Assembly: GCA_947626575.1 (NCBI GenBank)
Contig: CANQSR010000007.1
Span: 1-64,000 of the forward strand
Direction: 5' to 3'
Source of the DNA: an uncultured Clostridia bacterium
Lineage (GTDB): Bacteria; Bacillota; Clostridia; Christensenellales; Borkfalkiaceae
DNA: 64,000 nt
The translations under genes were made by a program, and so were the position numbers. The notes beneath the pieces are model-generated. The model did not search any database, was not told the DNA's origin, and saw nothing but the letters and a program-made list of their open reading frames with translations. Of the stretch, positions 17,801-30,343 are shown one piece after another (the stretch's first letter is position 1; each line of letters begins with the position of its first letter).

Positions 17801-20173
17801 GTGAAAGACAGGGGTACGATCAAGGAACGGCTCAGCCCGAAGAAACAGGCCGATAAGGCGTGGTATCTCTCGCTTCTCGATGAGAGCGGGCAATTTTCCT
17901 ATGAGGAAGAACACCTCCGCCTCGTGCTGGACGCCCTGAAAGTCTTTTATATCAACCGCTATAAGCAAAAGATATCGCAGTTGAAGGCCGAGATCGCGCG
18001 CATCAAGGCGGGCGAGGGGTACTCCGCCGAGGATTACCGCACCGTCCTCTCCAAGAATGCCGAAATCGAAGCGGAGACCAAAAAACTCAACGCCTTCAAG
18101 TGCTTTTTCTCCGAACCCTACTTCGCCCGCATCGACGTCACCGACGACAAGGAGGGGTACAACAGCTATTATATCGGCAAGAAAGGGGATATCAACCTTG
18201 AAATCGTCGATTGGCGCGCCCCGCTCGCCGTCAGATATTATCAGAAGAGCCGCGTCGATTTCACCATCAACGAATACAATTACCATACCGTTCTCCGCCG
18301 CGCGCTCTCGGTGAAGAACGGGAAATTCCTCGACTTCAAGAACGAGTATCTCTCGGTAAAGGACGTTTTGACGCCTGAGGAGATCGCGGGGCGGGATGAG
18401 GAGATCCTCTTCGACCCGTATCTTCGCAGTATCATCAAGAGCCGCAAGGACGACGTCCACATCCGCGATATCATCAAGACCATACAGGAACGGCAGTTCG
18501 ATATCATCACCCGTCCCGAACGGGAGAGCTTCGTCTTGCAGGGGTGCGCGGGGAGCGGCAAGACGATGATCCTCCTCCACCGCCTGAGCTACCTCATGTA
18601 TAACAACGAGGCGCTCAGCCCGCGCGACGTCCTCGTCATCACGCCCTCCGATTCCTTCAATGCTTTCATCGACGAACTCTCCCAAGTTCTCGAACTCGAA
18701 AAGGTCTCCACGGTCACGATGGCGAGCTATTTCTTCCGCGTCCTCAAAAACGAGGGCATCGACCTCGCGGAAAGACTTTCGGGCGGGCGCGAACGGACGG
18801 AGTACCTTACGTACCTCTATTCCGCAAAATTCACGCGCGACGTCTCCAAGCAGATCGCCCGTATTTACGGGGATGTGTACGGATTATTTGCGTCGAGGGA
18901 GTGCCGCGAAGTGGCCGAGCGCATCCTTGCGGGATGCGCGGAAAAGCGCGAAAAATTTTCACGGATCAAGAACGCCTCCACGCGCATCCGCCGCGCCGTT
19001 CTCGGCGAATTGAAGGATGATAAGCAGGGCGGGTTCTATTTCACGAAGCCCTTCCGCAACCTCATTTCCGCCTTCGCGCAGGTGGAAGATTTCTTGGGTT
19101 ACGTCTTGCGGGAGCCGCCGCGCAGCCCCGATCATTTCTTCCGCCAATTCACGGAATTTTACCGTTGCGCACACTTCGTTTCGGCAAACGGGGTCAAGAT
19201 ATTCCGCGCCGCGGGAGAAGATCTCGCCGCGCTCACGGAGGTCATCGACCGCGAGATAATAGATCTCAGGCGGTATCGCATCCACCGCGGGAACGCGGAG
19301 GTCTATACGTATGCCGAACGCATCGCCCGCCGCGAGGAACTCAAAGAGGAGGCCGCCAAGATGGGCGCGCTACTGAGCGACCTCGAAACGGGCATGGAGC
19401 TGTTCGGCGAATTTTACGGCGTCATGCGGCTTACGGGTTCGTGCGCCGAACTCGGAAAATGCAAGGATGGGGTGGACATTGCGCGCTGGCTCTACCGTGA
19501 GACGGTGAAAAAATACAAACGCCGCTTCGGGATGCAGGGGATCTATCCCTCCGACGGCTATGCGCTCGCCTATGTCCTCACCGAGGCGGGCAGAAGGCTT
19601 ACGCCGCGGTACGGGTTTGTCTTTATCGACGAGGGGCAGGATGTCTCTGCGGGCGAATATGCGCTCCTCAAACGCATCCATGCGGACGCCGCGTTCAACG
19701 TGTTCGGCGACCTCAAACAGAACATCACGCCGTGGCGCGGCGTGGAGAGCTGGGAGGGCCTCGGCTGCCCCGTATATACGTTGAAGCAGAATTACCGCAA
19801 CACCAATGAGATCGTGGATTTCGTTTCGGGCGTCTTGGATGCGGACATGCTGCCCATCGGCCTGCACGGGAGCGCGGTGCGTACGCTGAAAATGCGGCAG
19901 GTGACGGCCTTCTTCCGCGGCAAGGCGGGACTGAAAGCCGTCATCGCGCGCGAAGAATATTTGCCGCTCTTCGAAAAGCGCGGCTATAAACTGCTCTCTT
20001 CGGACGGAAAACTCTCCAAGGCGCGCATCAACGTGATGAGCGTCTATGAGAGCAAGGGGCTGGAATTTACGGCAGTGGCCGTCTATGATAGGGGCATGTC
20101 CGAGAATGAGAAGTACATTGCCTATACGCGCGCCCTCGCGGAACTCGCGACCATAAAGGATCAGGACGAATGA
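17801..20173 (+). CDS. helD: HelD-like RNA polymerase-associated helicase
   Basis: A UvrD/Rep-like superfamily 1 protein of 790 residues. The N-terminal 120 residues form a helical coiled-coil arm. Walker A is GCAGSGKT (about residues 249-256), Walker B is FIDEGQD, and further motifs are NYRNTNEIVDF, SVYESKGLEF and YIAYTRA. This layout is that of HelD, which binds RNA polymerase and recycles stalled or dormant complexes using ATP. The start is GTG with an AGGGGG site upstream. Its stop overlaps the HAD phosphatase start by four bases, so the two are cotranscribed. Confidence 0.85.
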   Translation: MKDRGTIKERLSPKKQADKAWYLSLLDESGQFSYEEEHLRLVLDALKVFYINRYKQKISQLKAEIARIKAGEGYSAEDYRTVLSKNAEIEAETKKLNAFKCFFSEPYFARIDVTDDKEGYNSYYIGKKGDINLEIVDWRAPLAVRYYQKSRVDFTINEYNYHTVLRRALSVKNGKFLDFKNEYLSVKDVLTPEEIAGRDEEILFDPYLRSIIKSRKDDVHIRDIIKTIQERQFDIITRPERESFVLQGCAGSGKTMILLHRLSYLMYNNEALSPRDVLVITPSDSFNAFIDELSQVLELEKVSTVTMASYFFRVLKNEGIDLAERLSGGRERTEYLTYLYSAKFTRDVSKQIARIYGDVYGLFASRECREVAERILAGCAEKREKFSRIKNASTRIRRAVLGELKDDKQGGFYFTKPFRNLISAFAQVEDFLGYVLREPPRSPDHFFRQFTEFYRCAHFVSANGVKIFRAAGEDLAALTEVIDREIIDLRRYRIHRGNAEVYTYAERIARREELKEEAAKMGALLSDLETGMELFGEFYGVMRLTGSCAELGKCKDGVDIARWLYRETVKKYKRRFGMQGIYPSDGYALAYVLTEAGRRLTPRYGFVFIDEGQDVSAGEYALLKRIHADAAFNVFGDLKQNITPWRGVESWEGLGCPVYTLKQNYRNTNEIVDFVSGVLDADMLPIGLHGSAVRTLKMRQVTAFFRGKAGLKAVIAREEYLPLFEKRGYKLLSSDGKLSKARINVMSVYESKGLEFTAVAVYDRGMSENEKYIAYTRALAELATIKDQDE

Positions 20174-20847
20174 AGAACATCTTTTTGCTGGATATGGACG
20201 AGACGCTTCTGGATTTTTCCAAGGCGGAGCGGGTGAATTTTTTTCAGGCGCTCTCGGCGCACGGCATCGCCGCGGACGACGGCATGTATGCGCGCTTCCA
20301 TGCGATCAACGACGGCCTCTGGAAGCTGCTCGAAGTGGGGGAGATGACGCGAGAAAAGCTCAAACGGGAGCGTTTCCGCCTTCTCTTCGCGGAATACGGC
20401 CTGCCGGCGGACAGCGGGGCCGTCGCCGACAGCTACTTTGCGGGTTTCCCGGAAATTTGCTTTCCCTATGCGGGCGCACGGGAATTTTTGGGGGAGCTTG
20501 CGCGGCGCGGGCGGGTGTATATCACCACCAACGGCGGCGCGGTCATCCAGCGCAGGCACATCGCGCTCGCGGGGTTCGCCCCCTATCTTTCGGGCGTGTT
20601 CATCTCCGAAGAGGTGGGGGCGGATAAGCCGTCTTGGCCGTATATCGGGGCGGTAAAACGCGGCATCGGGAACTTCGATCCCGCGGACGCAGTTTACATT
20701 GGCGATAGCCTGACCTCGGACATGGTATGCGCCGAACGCCTCGGCACGGACTTCATTCTGTTCCGCAAGGCGCGTCCCGCGGGATATGGCGGTCTCCTTG
20801 CGGGGACCTTCGAAGAAGCGCTCGGCATCCTCTCCCGCCTCGCGTGA
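20170..20847 (+). CDS. HAD-family phosphatase, YjjG/YfnB-like
   Basis: A haloacid-dehalogenase-fold hydrolase of 225 residues. Motif I is LLDMDETLLDF (catalytic Asp in DMDET), motif II is ITTNGG, motif III includes the Lys of GADKP, and motif IV is YIGDSLTSDMVCAE. It resembles the YjjG/YfnB group of pyrimidine nucleotidases acting on nucleoside monophosphates, but substrate range in HAD proteins cannot be fixed from sequence. The gene overlaps helD by four bases. One copy of the GGACATGGTA word falls in motif IV and encodes DMV. Confidence 0.82.
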   Translation: MKNIFLLDMDETLLDFSKAERVNFFQALSAHGIAADDGMYARFHAINDGLWKLLEVGEMTREKLKRERFRLLFAEYGLPADSGAVADSYFAGFPEICFPYAGAREFLGELARRGRVYITTNGGAVIQRRHIALAGFAPYLSGVFISEEVGADKPSWPYIGAVKRGIGNFDPADAVYIGDSLTSDMVCAERLGTDFILFRKARPAGYGGLLAGTFEEALGILSRLA

Positions 20848-20874
20848 CGGCCTTGAAAAAATATCAAAAATAGC

Positions 20875-20903
20875 TTGATTTTTAGCTATAATTCGTGTAT
20901 ACT
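20875..20903 (+). promoter_or_regulatory. Promoter of the Phd/Doc toxin-antitoxin operon
   Basis: TTGATT (20875-20880) and TATACT (20898-20903) are 17 bp apart. ATAGCT and AGCTAT form a small inverted repeat around the -35 box, a likely site for the autorepression typical of Phd antitoxins. Confidence 0.65.
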
Positions 20904-20921
20904 ATGTATGGGAGGTGCAGA

Positions 20922-21164
20922 ATGCTCATCGATACGAACCAAATGCTTTCGATCACGGAAGCCAACCAAAATTTTTCACATGCGGCAAAGATCGCAGACA
21001 GGGCGGGGAGCGTGGTCATCTTTAAGAACAACAAGCCGCGCTATATGCTCGTCAATTTGCAGGATAACCCCATGCTCGATCTCACCGACGACGAAAAGAT
21101 TGACGTCATCGCCGCGCGCATTCTCGAACGTCACCGCAAGGCCTTCGAGGAGCTTGCAAAATGA
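20922..21164 (+). CDS. phd: Phd/YefM-family antitoxin
   Basis: An antitoxin of 80 residues. The N-terminal Phd/YefM fold is recognisable: MLSITEANQNFSHAAKIAD, then GSVVIFKNNKPRYMLVN. This part binds the operator, while the charged helical tail (ILERHRKAFEELAK) would fold over the toxin. GGAGGTG stands seven bases before the ATG at 20922. Its stop overlaps the start of the toxin gene by four bases, the usual antitoxin-first arrangement. Confidence 0.88.
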   Translation: MLIDTNQMLSITEANQNFSHAAKIADRAGSVVIFKNNKPRYMLVNLQDNPMLDLTDDEKIDVIAARILERHRKAFEELAK

Positions 21165-21541
21165 TTTCATTCAGCAAGGAAAAGGTCATGTTGCTCCACC
21201 GTCTGCTCATTGAACAGACGGGCGGGGAGGCGGGTATCAGGGACATGGGGCTACTTGAATCCGCGTTGGCGGCATGTTATGCAACATTCGACGGGAAGGA
21301 GCTGTTTCCCTCCAAGGAGGAGAAAGCCGCGCGGCTCTGTACGGGGCTGATCTCCAACCATGCCTTTGTGGATGGCAATAAACGGATCGGCATCTATGTG
21401 ATGTTGACTTTTTTGGAGGTCAACGGCATCGTGCTTGACGCGGCGGATGAAGAACTCATCCGCATCGGCCTCGCGCTTGCCGAAAGCAAGATGACGTATG
21501 AGGACCTCCTGCAATGGGTCTTGCTCCATGAGGAAAGATAG
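21161..21541 (+). CDS. doc: Doc-type Fic-fold toxin
   Basis: A Fic/Doc protein of 126 residues. The active-site motif reads HAFVDGNKRIG. The size and the pairing with a Phd antitoxin identify it as Doc. The characterised phage P1 Doc phosphorylates elongation factor Tu and so stops translation. The motif here has the HxFxDxNKR core of Doc, with all key residues intact. It is followed by a strong terminator, so the pair is an isolated module between the HAD phosphatase and topoisomerase genes. Confidence 0.88.
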   Translation: MISFSKEKVMLLHRLLIEQTGGEAGIRDMGLLESALAACYATFDGKELFPSKEEKAARLCTGLISNHAFVDGNKRIGIYVMLTFLEVNGIVLDAADEELIRIGLALAESKMTYEDLLQWVLLHEER

Positions 21542-21554
21542 GTTTTGAAGGAAA

Positions 21555-21597
21555 AGCGGCGCACGGCAAAAAGCCCGTGCGCCGCTAAATTTTTTTA
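21555..21597 (+). terminator. Terminator of the Phd/Doc operon
   Basis: AGCGGCGCACGG and CCGTGCGCCGCT form a perfect 12-bp stem, followed by AAATTTTTTTA. Confidence 0.9.
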
Positions 21598-21638
21598 TCC
21601 CATACTTTGACGAAAAACCGCAAAATCATGTGAAACGC

Positions 21639-21667
21639 TTGCCAAATGCTCCTATATATGGTATAAT
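21639..21667 (+). promoter_or_regulatory. SigA-type promoter of the topoisomerase operon
   Basis: TTGCCA (21639-21644) and TATAAT (21662-21667) are 17 bp apart. The ParE-like gene starts 33 bases downstream. Confidence 0.8.
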
Positions 21668-21700
21668 AACTCGGAAAAAATCGAATTTTACGAGGTATTC

Positions 21701-26198
<4,498 letters not shown>

Positions 26199-26214
26199 TC
26201 TTCCCCGGCGGCCC

Positions 26215-26244
26215 CACGGCTCTTTGTCCCCGCAAAGAGCCGTG
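26215..26244 (+). terminator. Terminator-like hairpin after the topoisomerase operon
   Basis: CACGGCTCTTTG and CAAAGAGCCGTG form a perfect 12-bp stem around six bases. The T-run is weak (TTCCGTCTCC), so termination may be partial. Confidence 0.6.
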
Positions 26245-26306
26245 TTCCGTCTCCGCGGAAAGACGCCGTAAAATTTTGAAAAAGTGTTTCAAGGCCGCTC
26301 AAAAAG

Positions 26307-26336
26307 TTTACAAAAAATATGAGAGGATGATATCAT
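26307..26336 (+). promoter_or_regulatory. Promoter of the lipoprotein gene at 26373
   Basis: TTTACA (26307-26312) and TATCAT (26331-26336) are 18 bp apart. GGAGGAATT precedes the ATG downstream. Confidence 0.65.
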
Positions 26337-26372
26337 ATCATCGGGCTTGAAATTTACGTCGGAGGAATTGGC

Positions 26373-27548
26373 ATGAAAAAGTTCGGCATTTCTATCGGAC
26401 TTGCGCTTGTGTTCGGGCTGTCTGCGTTTGCGGGCTGCGCCGCCACGGGTTCCCAAGAGGATGCAAAGGTCCCGTCGGCGGAACAGGAAGCCGCGGCCGC
26501 GGACGGGCGGGAAAGCGCCGCGGACGGGGATAGCGGCCTCTTTGAGGAAGAGGGCCGCGGGGAAGAGACATGTCCCCAGGAAGAGGCCCCTGCGATCTCG
26601 CCGCTTGCCGTGCTGGAAACCGTCGATGTTTCCGCGGCGTTCGGGGACCGCGAGGCGGAAGGGTGGTCGTTTGCGCTGAAAGCGGAGGGCGATCTGACCG
26701 CTTCCTATGCGTTGATCCTGACGGGTCTCGGCGGCAGAGAAAGGGCAAATTTGGAATGCGGCATGCGGTTGGGATTGGAGGATGTGTTCGGGCTTCGTTC
26801 GGAAGCGGACAGCGCGCTTGGGCTGGGCCTGTTCGGCGGCGGCAATGCAAGCGTATGCTTCCGTTACAGGGGACCCGATGCGGACTCGGAGCCTGTCTCC
26901 AAGGATTTTGAAGTAGGGTTCCGCCACGACGGCGATCTCATCTGGTATGCGGGCGAGGGGGAGAGCGCAGACGGCATATCCCTCGGCGGGCTGAAAGAGA
27001 AGATCGAAAGCGTGGCGATGGCGGAGGCGTATGAGCGCATGGCATATGCGTTCAGCGTGATCCCCGAAGAGCTGAACAAGGGCGTTTCATTGCGGTTTGC
27101 CGTGGAAAAACTCATCGACCTCGGCTTTGCGGTGGAGATCGATACTTCCGACGGCGTCAGCATCTCTTTGAAGGCGAAGGAAGGTTTTTATACAGATCTT
27201 CTGAATGACTTCTTGGAAAACTTCATGCCGCTCGAATGGGTGGGCTATTTCCCGCGCCTCGATCTCGGCTTTGAAAAGACGGCCTTCGATATCCGTTTGG
27301 TGTTTGATAGCGCGGGCATTTTCAGAGAATATTCCATGTCAAGCGATATCGCCTTGACGACCTCTTTGAAGGCATTGGGGCGGGCCGGCAAAAGCGTGTT
27401 GAAGCTGGGCGGGGCATTCTCGTTTACTTCATACAGCGGCGACATCCCCGATGGCGAGATCCCCGGCTCCGCAGATGAAACTTCGGAAGTCCCCGGCCTT
27501 GCGGATGAAACTTCGGATGAAGTTTCGGATACCGTCACGGCAGGGTAA
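26373..27548 (+). CDS. Lipoprotein of unknown function
   Basis: The protein has 391 residues. The N-terminal signal MKKFGISIGLALVFGLSAFA is followed by the lipobox GC at residue 22, so it is exported and lipid-anchored outside the membrane. Residues 25-75 are an acidic, low-complexity linker. The rest is a beta-rich globular domain with repeated charged strands (for example LTASYALILTGLG and FDIRLVFDSAGIF). The tail holds two near-repeats around GxADETSxVPG. I do not recognise a family. It has its own promoter and terminator. Lgt and LspA, encoded further along, would process it. Confidence 0.75.
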   Translation: MKKFGISIGLALVFGLSAFAGCAATGSQEDAKVPSAEQEAAAADGRESAADGDSGLFEEEGRGEETCPQEEAPAISPLAVLETVDVSAAFGDREAEGWSFALKAEGDLTASYALILTGLGGRERANLECGMRLGLEDVFGLRSEADSALGLGLFGGGNASVCFRYRGPDADSEPVSKDFEVGFRHDGDLIWYAGEGESADGISLGGLKEKIESVAMAEAYERMAYAFSVIPEELNKGVSLRFAVEKLIDLGFAVEIDTSDGVSISLKAKEGFYTDLLNDFLENFMPLEWVGYFPRLDLGFEKTAFDIRLVFDSAGIFREYSMSSDIALTTSLKALGRAGKSVLKLGGAFSFTSYSGDIPDGEIPGSADETSEVPGLADETSDEVSDTVTAG

Positions 27549-27575
27549 AAATCCCTTACAGCGGACAAATTTATC

Positions 27576-27606
27576 GGGCGGATACCTCGTATCCGCCCTG
27601 TCTTTT
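27576..27606 (+). terminator. Terminator after the lipoprotein gene
   Basis: GGGCGGATAC and GTATCCGCCC form a perfect 10-bp stem around CTC, followed by TGTCTTTTT. Confidence 0.85.
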
Positions 27607-27657
27607 TGAAGAACATACGGCCGAAAGCAAAAAATGCAAGAAACCGTCTTCCTGCGC

Positions 27658-27686
27658 TTGCCGTTTCCGCCAAAGGGTGATAAAAT
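27658..27686 (+). promoter_or_regulatory. Promoter of the 5'-nucleotidase lipoprotein gene
   Basis: TTGCCG (27658-27663) and TAAAAT (27681-27686) are 17 bp apart, 32 bases before the ATG. Confidence 0.65.
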
Positions 27687-27718
27687 AATCGGGAACAAAG
27701 TAAAACAGAGGCAAAAGC

Positions 27719-29692
27719 ATGAAAAAACAATTCGCTCTCTTCCTTTCCATTGCAATGGCGGCGGTATTCTGCATCAGCGCATGCGGCACAGACGGAAACG
27801 ACGCAACGTTTACCCCCCGCGACGATGCGACGGTGACCATTTTTGCCACCAACGATATGCACGGCAATCTCGCAAACGACGGGAAAAGCACGATCGGCAT
27901 CGTGCAAGCGGCCGGGATCAAGGTCTCCACCGAAAACGCGCTCCTCGTGGATGCGGGAGATGCAACGCAGGGCGCGTCGTTCGCCTCTATTTCGCAGGGC
28001 GCGGACGTGGTGCGCATGATGAACGAGGCGGGCTATGACCTCATGGCGGCGGGCAACCATGAATTCGATTACGGCGCCGACGTCCTCCTCCAAAACAAGG
28101 AGCTTGCCGACTTCCCCATTCTCGCCGCAAACGTGCAAAAGGACGGCAAGCCTCTTCTGGAAAGTTCCGCCGTACTCGAAAATGCGGGCTATCAAATAGG
28201 ATTTATCGGGCTGACCACCGTCTCCACTGCGACTTCCACCAACCCGACGCTCCTCAGCGGCGTAACCTTTGCGGACGAAGCCGTGACCGCGAAGAAAGAG
28301 ATCGCCGCCCTAAAAGATAAGACGGACGCGATCGTCCTCGTATGCCACATGGGGGACAACGGGAAGGCCGTCTCCTGCACGAGCGAACAGCTCCTTTCCG
28401 CGCTCTCTGCGGAGGAGCGGGCGGAAGTTTGCGCCGTCATCGACGGCCATAGCCACACCGTGGAGGAAAAGACGGTGCAGGGCATCCCCGTCATCCAAAC
28501 GGGGGTGAATTTCACGAATTTAGGCAAACTCACTCTCACGTTCACGGACGGCGAGGAGGGGGCGAAGGTCACCGCCGCGGGCAAGGTGCTTGATTATGAA
28601 ACGGCGATGAGCTACCCCGTGACCGAGGCGGGGGAGCAAAAGACGCACGAGGTCCAAGAAAAGCTCGATGCGATCGATTTACAACAGAAGGAAATTTTGG
28701 GCGAGACCCTCTGCCAAATCGACCATCCGCTCTTCGGCGGCTATGTTTGCTATAACTATGTGGAATCCCGCATCGTGGAGACCGCTTACGGCGATTTCGT
28801 GACGGACGCCTTCAAATATTATGCCGAACAATTCGCGGCGAACGAGGAGCTTGACCTTCCCGTCGTGGCGGTCGAAAACGGCGGCGGCATTGCGCAGAGC
28901 TTGCCCACTTGGTATTACGGCGGTACGGTCGTGACCGTCGGGGACGTGATGAACGCCTTCAACCACGGCAATCTGGTGGAAGTCTTGAAGGTGTCCCCCG
29001 CCGAGCTGTTTGCGGCCATCGAAAAGGGGCTTGCGACGACGGGACAGGACGAAACGGGGCTTCTTCTGCGCGAGAGGGTGAGCGGTTCCTTCCTCCAATG
29101 CAGCGGCTTCACCTATACTTATGACCCCGCGGGGGAAGAGGGCGGCAAAGTCGTGGAAGTAAAACTCGCAGACGGGACGGTCCTCCAACGTACGGATACC
29201 GGGAACAAACTTCTTCTTGCCACCAACAACTATGTCTCTTCTTCCTTTGCGCAGGGAGAAAAGCTCGGCGAACTCGGCGGCGAGGACATTCTCATTCAGG
29301 ATTACATCCTCTATCTGAGCGGAAAGAACGGCGGCATTCTCGATTACGATTGCCATTACGACCGCATCATGATCGCAAACGATAAGTCGCCCGATACTTA
29401 CACGGCGAAAATTTGCGTGAAGCGCGGGGAGGCGGCGCAGGCAAACCAAACCTATACGCTCTCGGTGGATGGCGGCGCGGCGCAGGAAGTTACGACGGAC
29501 GGCGACGGATATATCACCGTGACGCTTCAAAAGGGCGCGCACTATCTGTGGCTTTCGGGCGGGAGCAACTTCGTGTATGTGAACAACTATTCGGGTACGG
29601 GCGTTGCCCAAGGCGGCGAGGACGATCCCGGTTACTATACCAAAGACGGCTACTACACGTTCACCTTTTTCCTCCCCGCCGTCAACCCATGA
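27719..29692 (+). CDS. Lipid-anchored 5'-nucleotidase/metallophosphatase
   Basis: An exported phosphoesterase of 657 residues. The signal peptide ends in a lipobox (CISAC). The calcineurin-like N-terminal domain carries all the metal and catalytic motifs: ATNDMHG, VDAGDATQG, AAGNHEFDYG, VCHMGD and IDGHSHTV. The C-terminal 5'-nucleotidase domain (about residues 330-520) includes NGGGIAQSLP and gives substrate selectivity. An extra beta-rich segment of about 90 residues follows. It would release nucleosides and phosphate from nucleotides outside the cell. It is monocistronic, with its own promoter; the ATG is the start of a clear signal peptide. Confidence 0.88.
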   Translation: MKKQFALFLSIAMAAVFCISACGTDGNDATFTPRDDATVTIFATNDMHGNLANDGKSTIGIVQAAGIKVSTENALLVDAGDATQGASFASISQGADVVRMMNEAGYDLMAAGNHEFDYGADVLLQNKELADFPILAANVQKDGKPLLESSAVLENAGYQIGFIGLTTVSTATSTNPTLLSGVTFADEAVTAKKEIAALKDKTDAIVLVCHMGDNGKAVSCTSEQLLSALSAEERAEVCAVIDGHSHTVEEKTVQGIPVIQTGVNFTNLGKLTLTFTDGEEGAKVTAAGKVLDYETAMSYPVTEAGEQKTHEVQEKLDAIDLQQKEILGETLCQIDHPLFGGYVCYNYVESRIVETAYGDFVTDAFKYYAEQFAANEELDLPVVAVENGGGIAQSLPTWYYGGTVVTVGDVMNAFNHGNLVEVLKVSPAELFAAIEKGLATTGQDETGLLLRERVSGSFLQCSGFTYTYDPAGEEGGKVVEVKLADGTVLQRTDTGNKLLLATNNYVSSSFAQGEKLGELGGEDILIQDYILYLSGKNGGILDYDCHYDRIMIANDKSPDTYTAKICVKRGEAAQANQTYTLSVDGGAAQEVTTDGDGYITVTLQKGAHYLWLSGGSNFVYVNNYSGTGVAQGGEDDPGYYTKDGYYTFTFFLPAVNP

Positions 29693-29731
29693 GGGGGAGG
29701 ACGTCCGCTTTGCGACCTATAAGGGGCGACG

Positions 29732-29785
29732 AGACCTGCCCCTACTTGTGGGGGCGGGTGGCTCGCGTAGCGAGATAGGTGGGGG
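29732..29785. repeat. REP-like element with variable inner hairpin
   Basis: The block AGACCTGCCCCTACTTGTGG and the following GGGCGGGTGGC, then AGGTGGGGG, recur at 62877-62932. The outer arms are the same in both copies, but the inner hairpin differs: CTCGCGTAGCGAG here, CGCGGCTTTGCCGCG there. Confidence 0.7.
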
Positions 29786-29826
29786 CTAATAATCATGTGA
29801 ACTTTATGACCGATAGAATAAAATAA

Positions 29827-29870
29827 GAACGCCGCGGCGGAAATTTTCTGTTTCCGCCGCGGCGTTCTTT
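29827..29870 (+). terminator. Strong hairpin terminator
   Basis: GAACGCCGCGGCGGAAA and its exact complement form a 17-bp stem around TTTTCTG, followed by TTTC. It separates the nucleotidase gene from the SpoIIID gene. It could also be part of the repeat cluster just upstream. Confidence 0.75.
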
Positions 29871-29982
29871 CACATGCGTTCTTTCACCCGATGTCCGTGC
29901 CGTTTTGCGGAGAGGAGGTGGTACTATTTCGCGCTTTTTTGACATAGGTATAAGTGTACTTTGTCGAATGGGGGCGGTTTTT

Positions 29983-30240
29983 ATGTGGTCGATCGGGGAA
30001 CGCGCGTTGCAATGCGGCGCGTATATTGCGGAAACGGGTTGCACCGTGCGGGCGTGCGCGGAGATGTTCGGCACCAGCAAATCCACCGTCCATAAGGACG
30101 TGACGGAACGGCTTCCCCAACTCGATGCCGCCCTCGCCGAACGCGTGAAACGCGTTTTGGATATCAATCTGAGCGAACGCCACATCCGCGGCGGCGCTTC
30201 CACCAAGAAAAAATACGCACGTATGAATAAAAAATGCTGA
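29983..30240 (+). CDS. spoIIID: Sporulation regulator SpoIIID
   Basis: A DNA-binding protein of 85 residues. The helix-turn-helix stretch TVRACAEMFGTSKSTVHKDV, followed by TERLPQLD and the tail SERHIRGGASTKKKY, matches the SpoIIID pattern known from Bacillus and Clostridium, where it switches gene expression in the mother cell during sporulation. The ATG at 29983 fits the family N-terminus and has GGGGGCGG five bases upstream; longer in-frame starts at 29905 (TTG) and 29968 (ATG) would add unrelated residues. No SigA promoter is evident, as expected for a mother-cell gene, and I could not identify a SigE box with confidence. Confidence 0.92.
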   Translation: MWSIGERALQCGAYIAETGCTVRACAEMFGTSKSTVHKDVTERLPQLDAALAERVKRVLDINLSERHIRGGASTKKKYARMNKKC

Positions 30241-30288
30241 CTTTTCCGCTCGCGGGCAAAATTTCCTGCGATTTTCATGAGCCGTTTC

Positions 30289-30317
30289 TTGTCATTTCGC
30301 GTCGATTGTGTTATAAT
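30289..30317 (+). promoter_or_regulatory. Promoter of the activase/dehydratase pair
   Basis: TTGTCA (30289-30294) and TATAAT (30312-30317) are 17 bp apart, 26 bases before the ATG at 30344. Confidence 0.8.
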
Positions 30318-30343
30318 GAACAAAAGACCGAAAGGGACAAGCT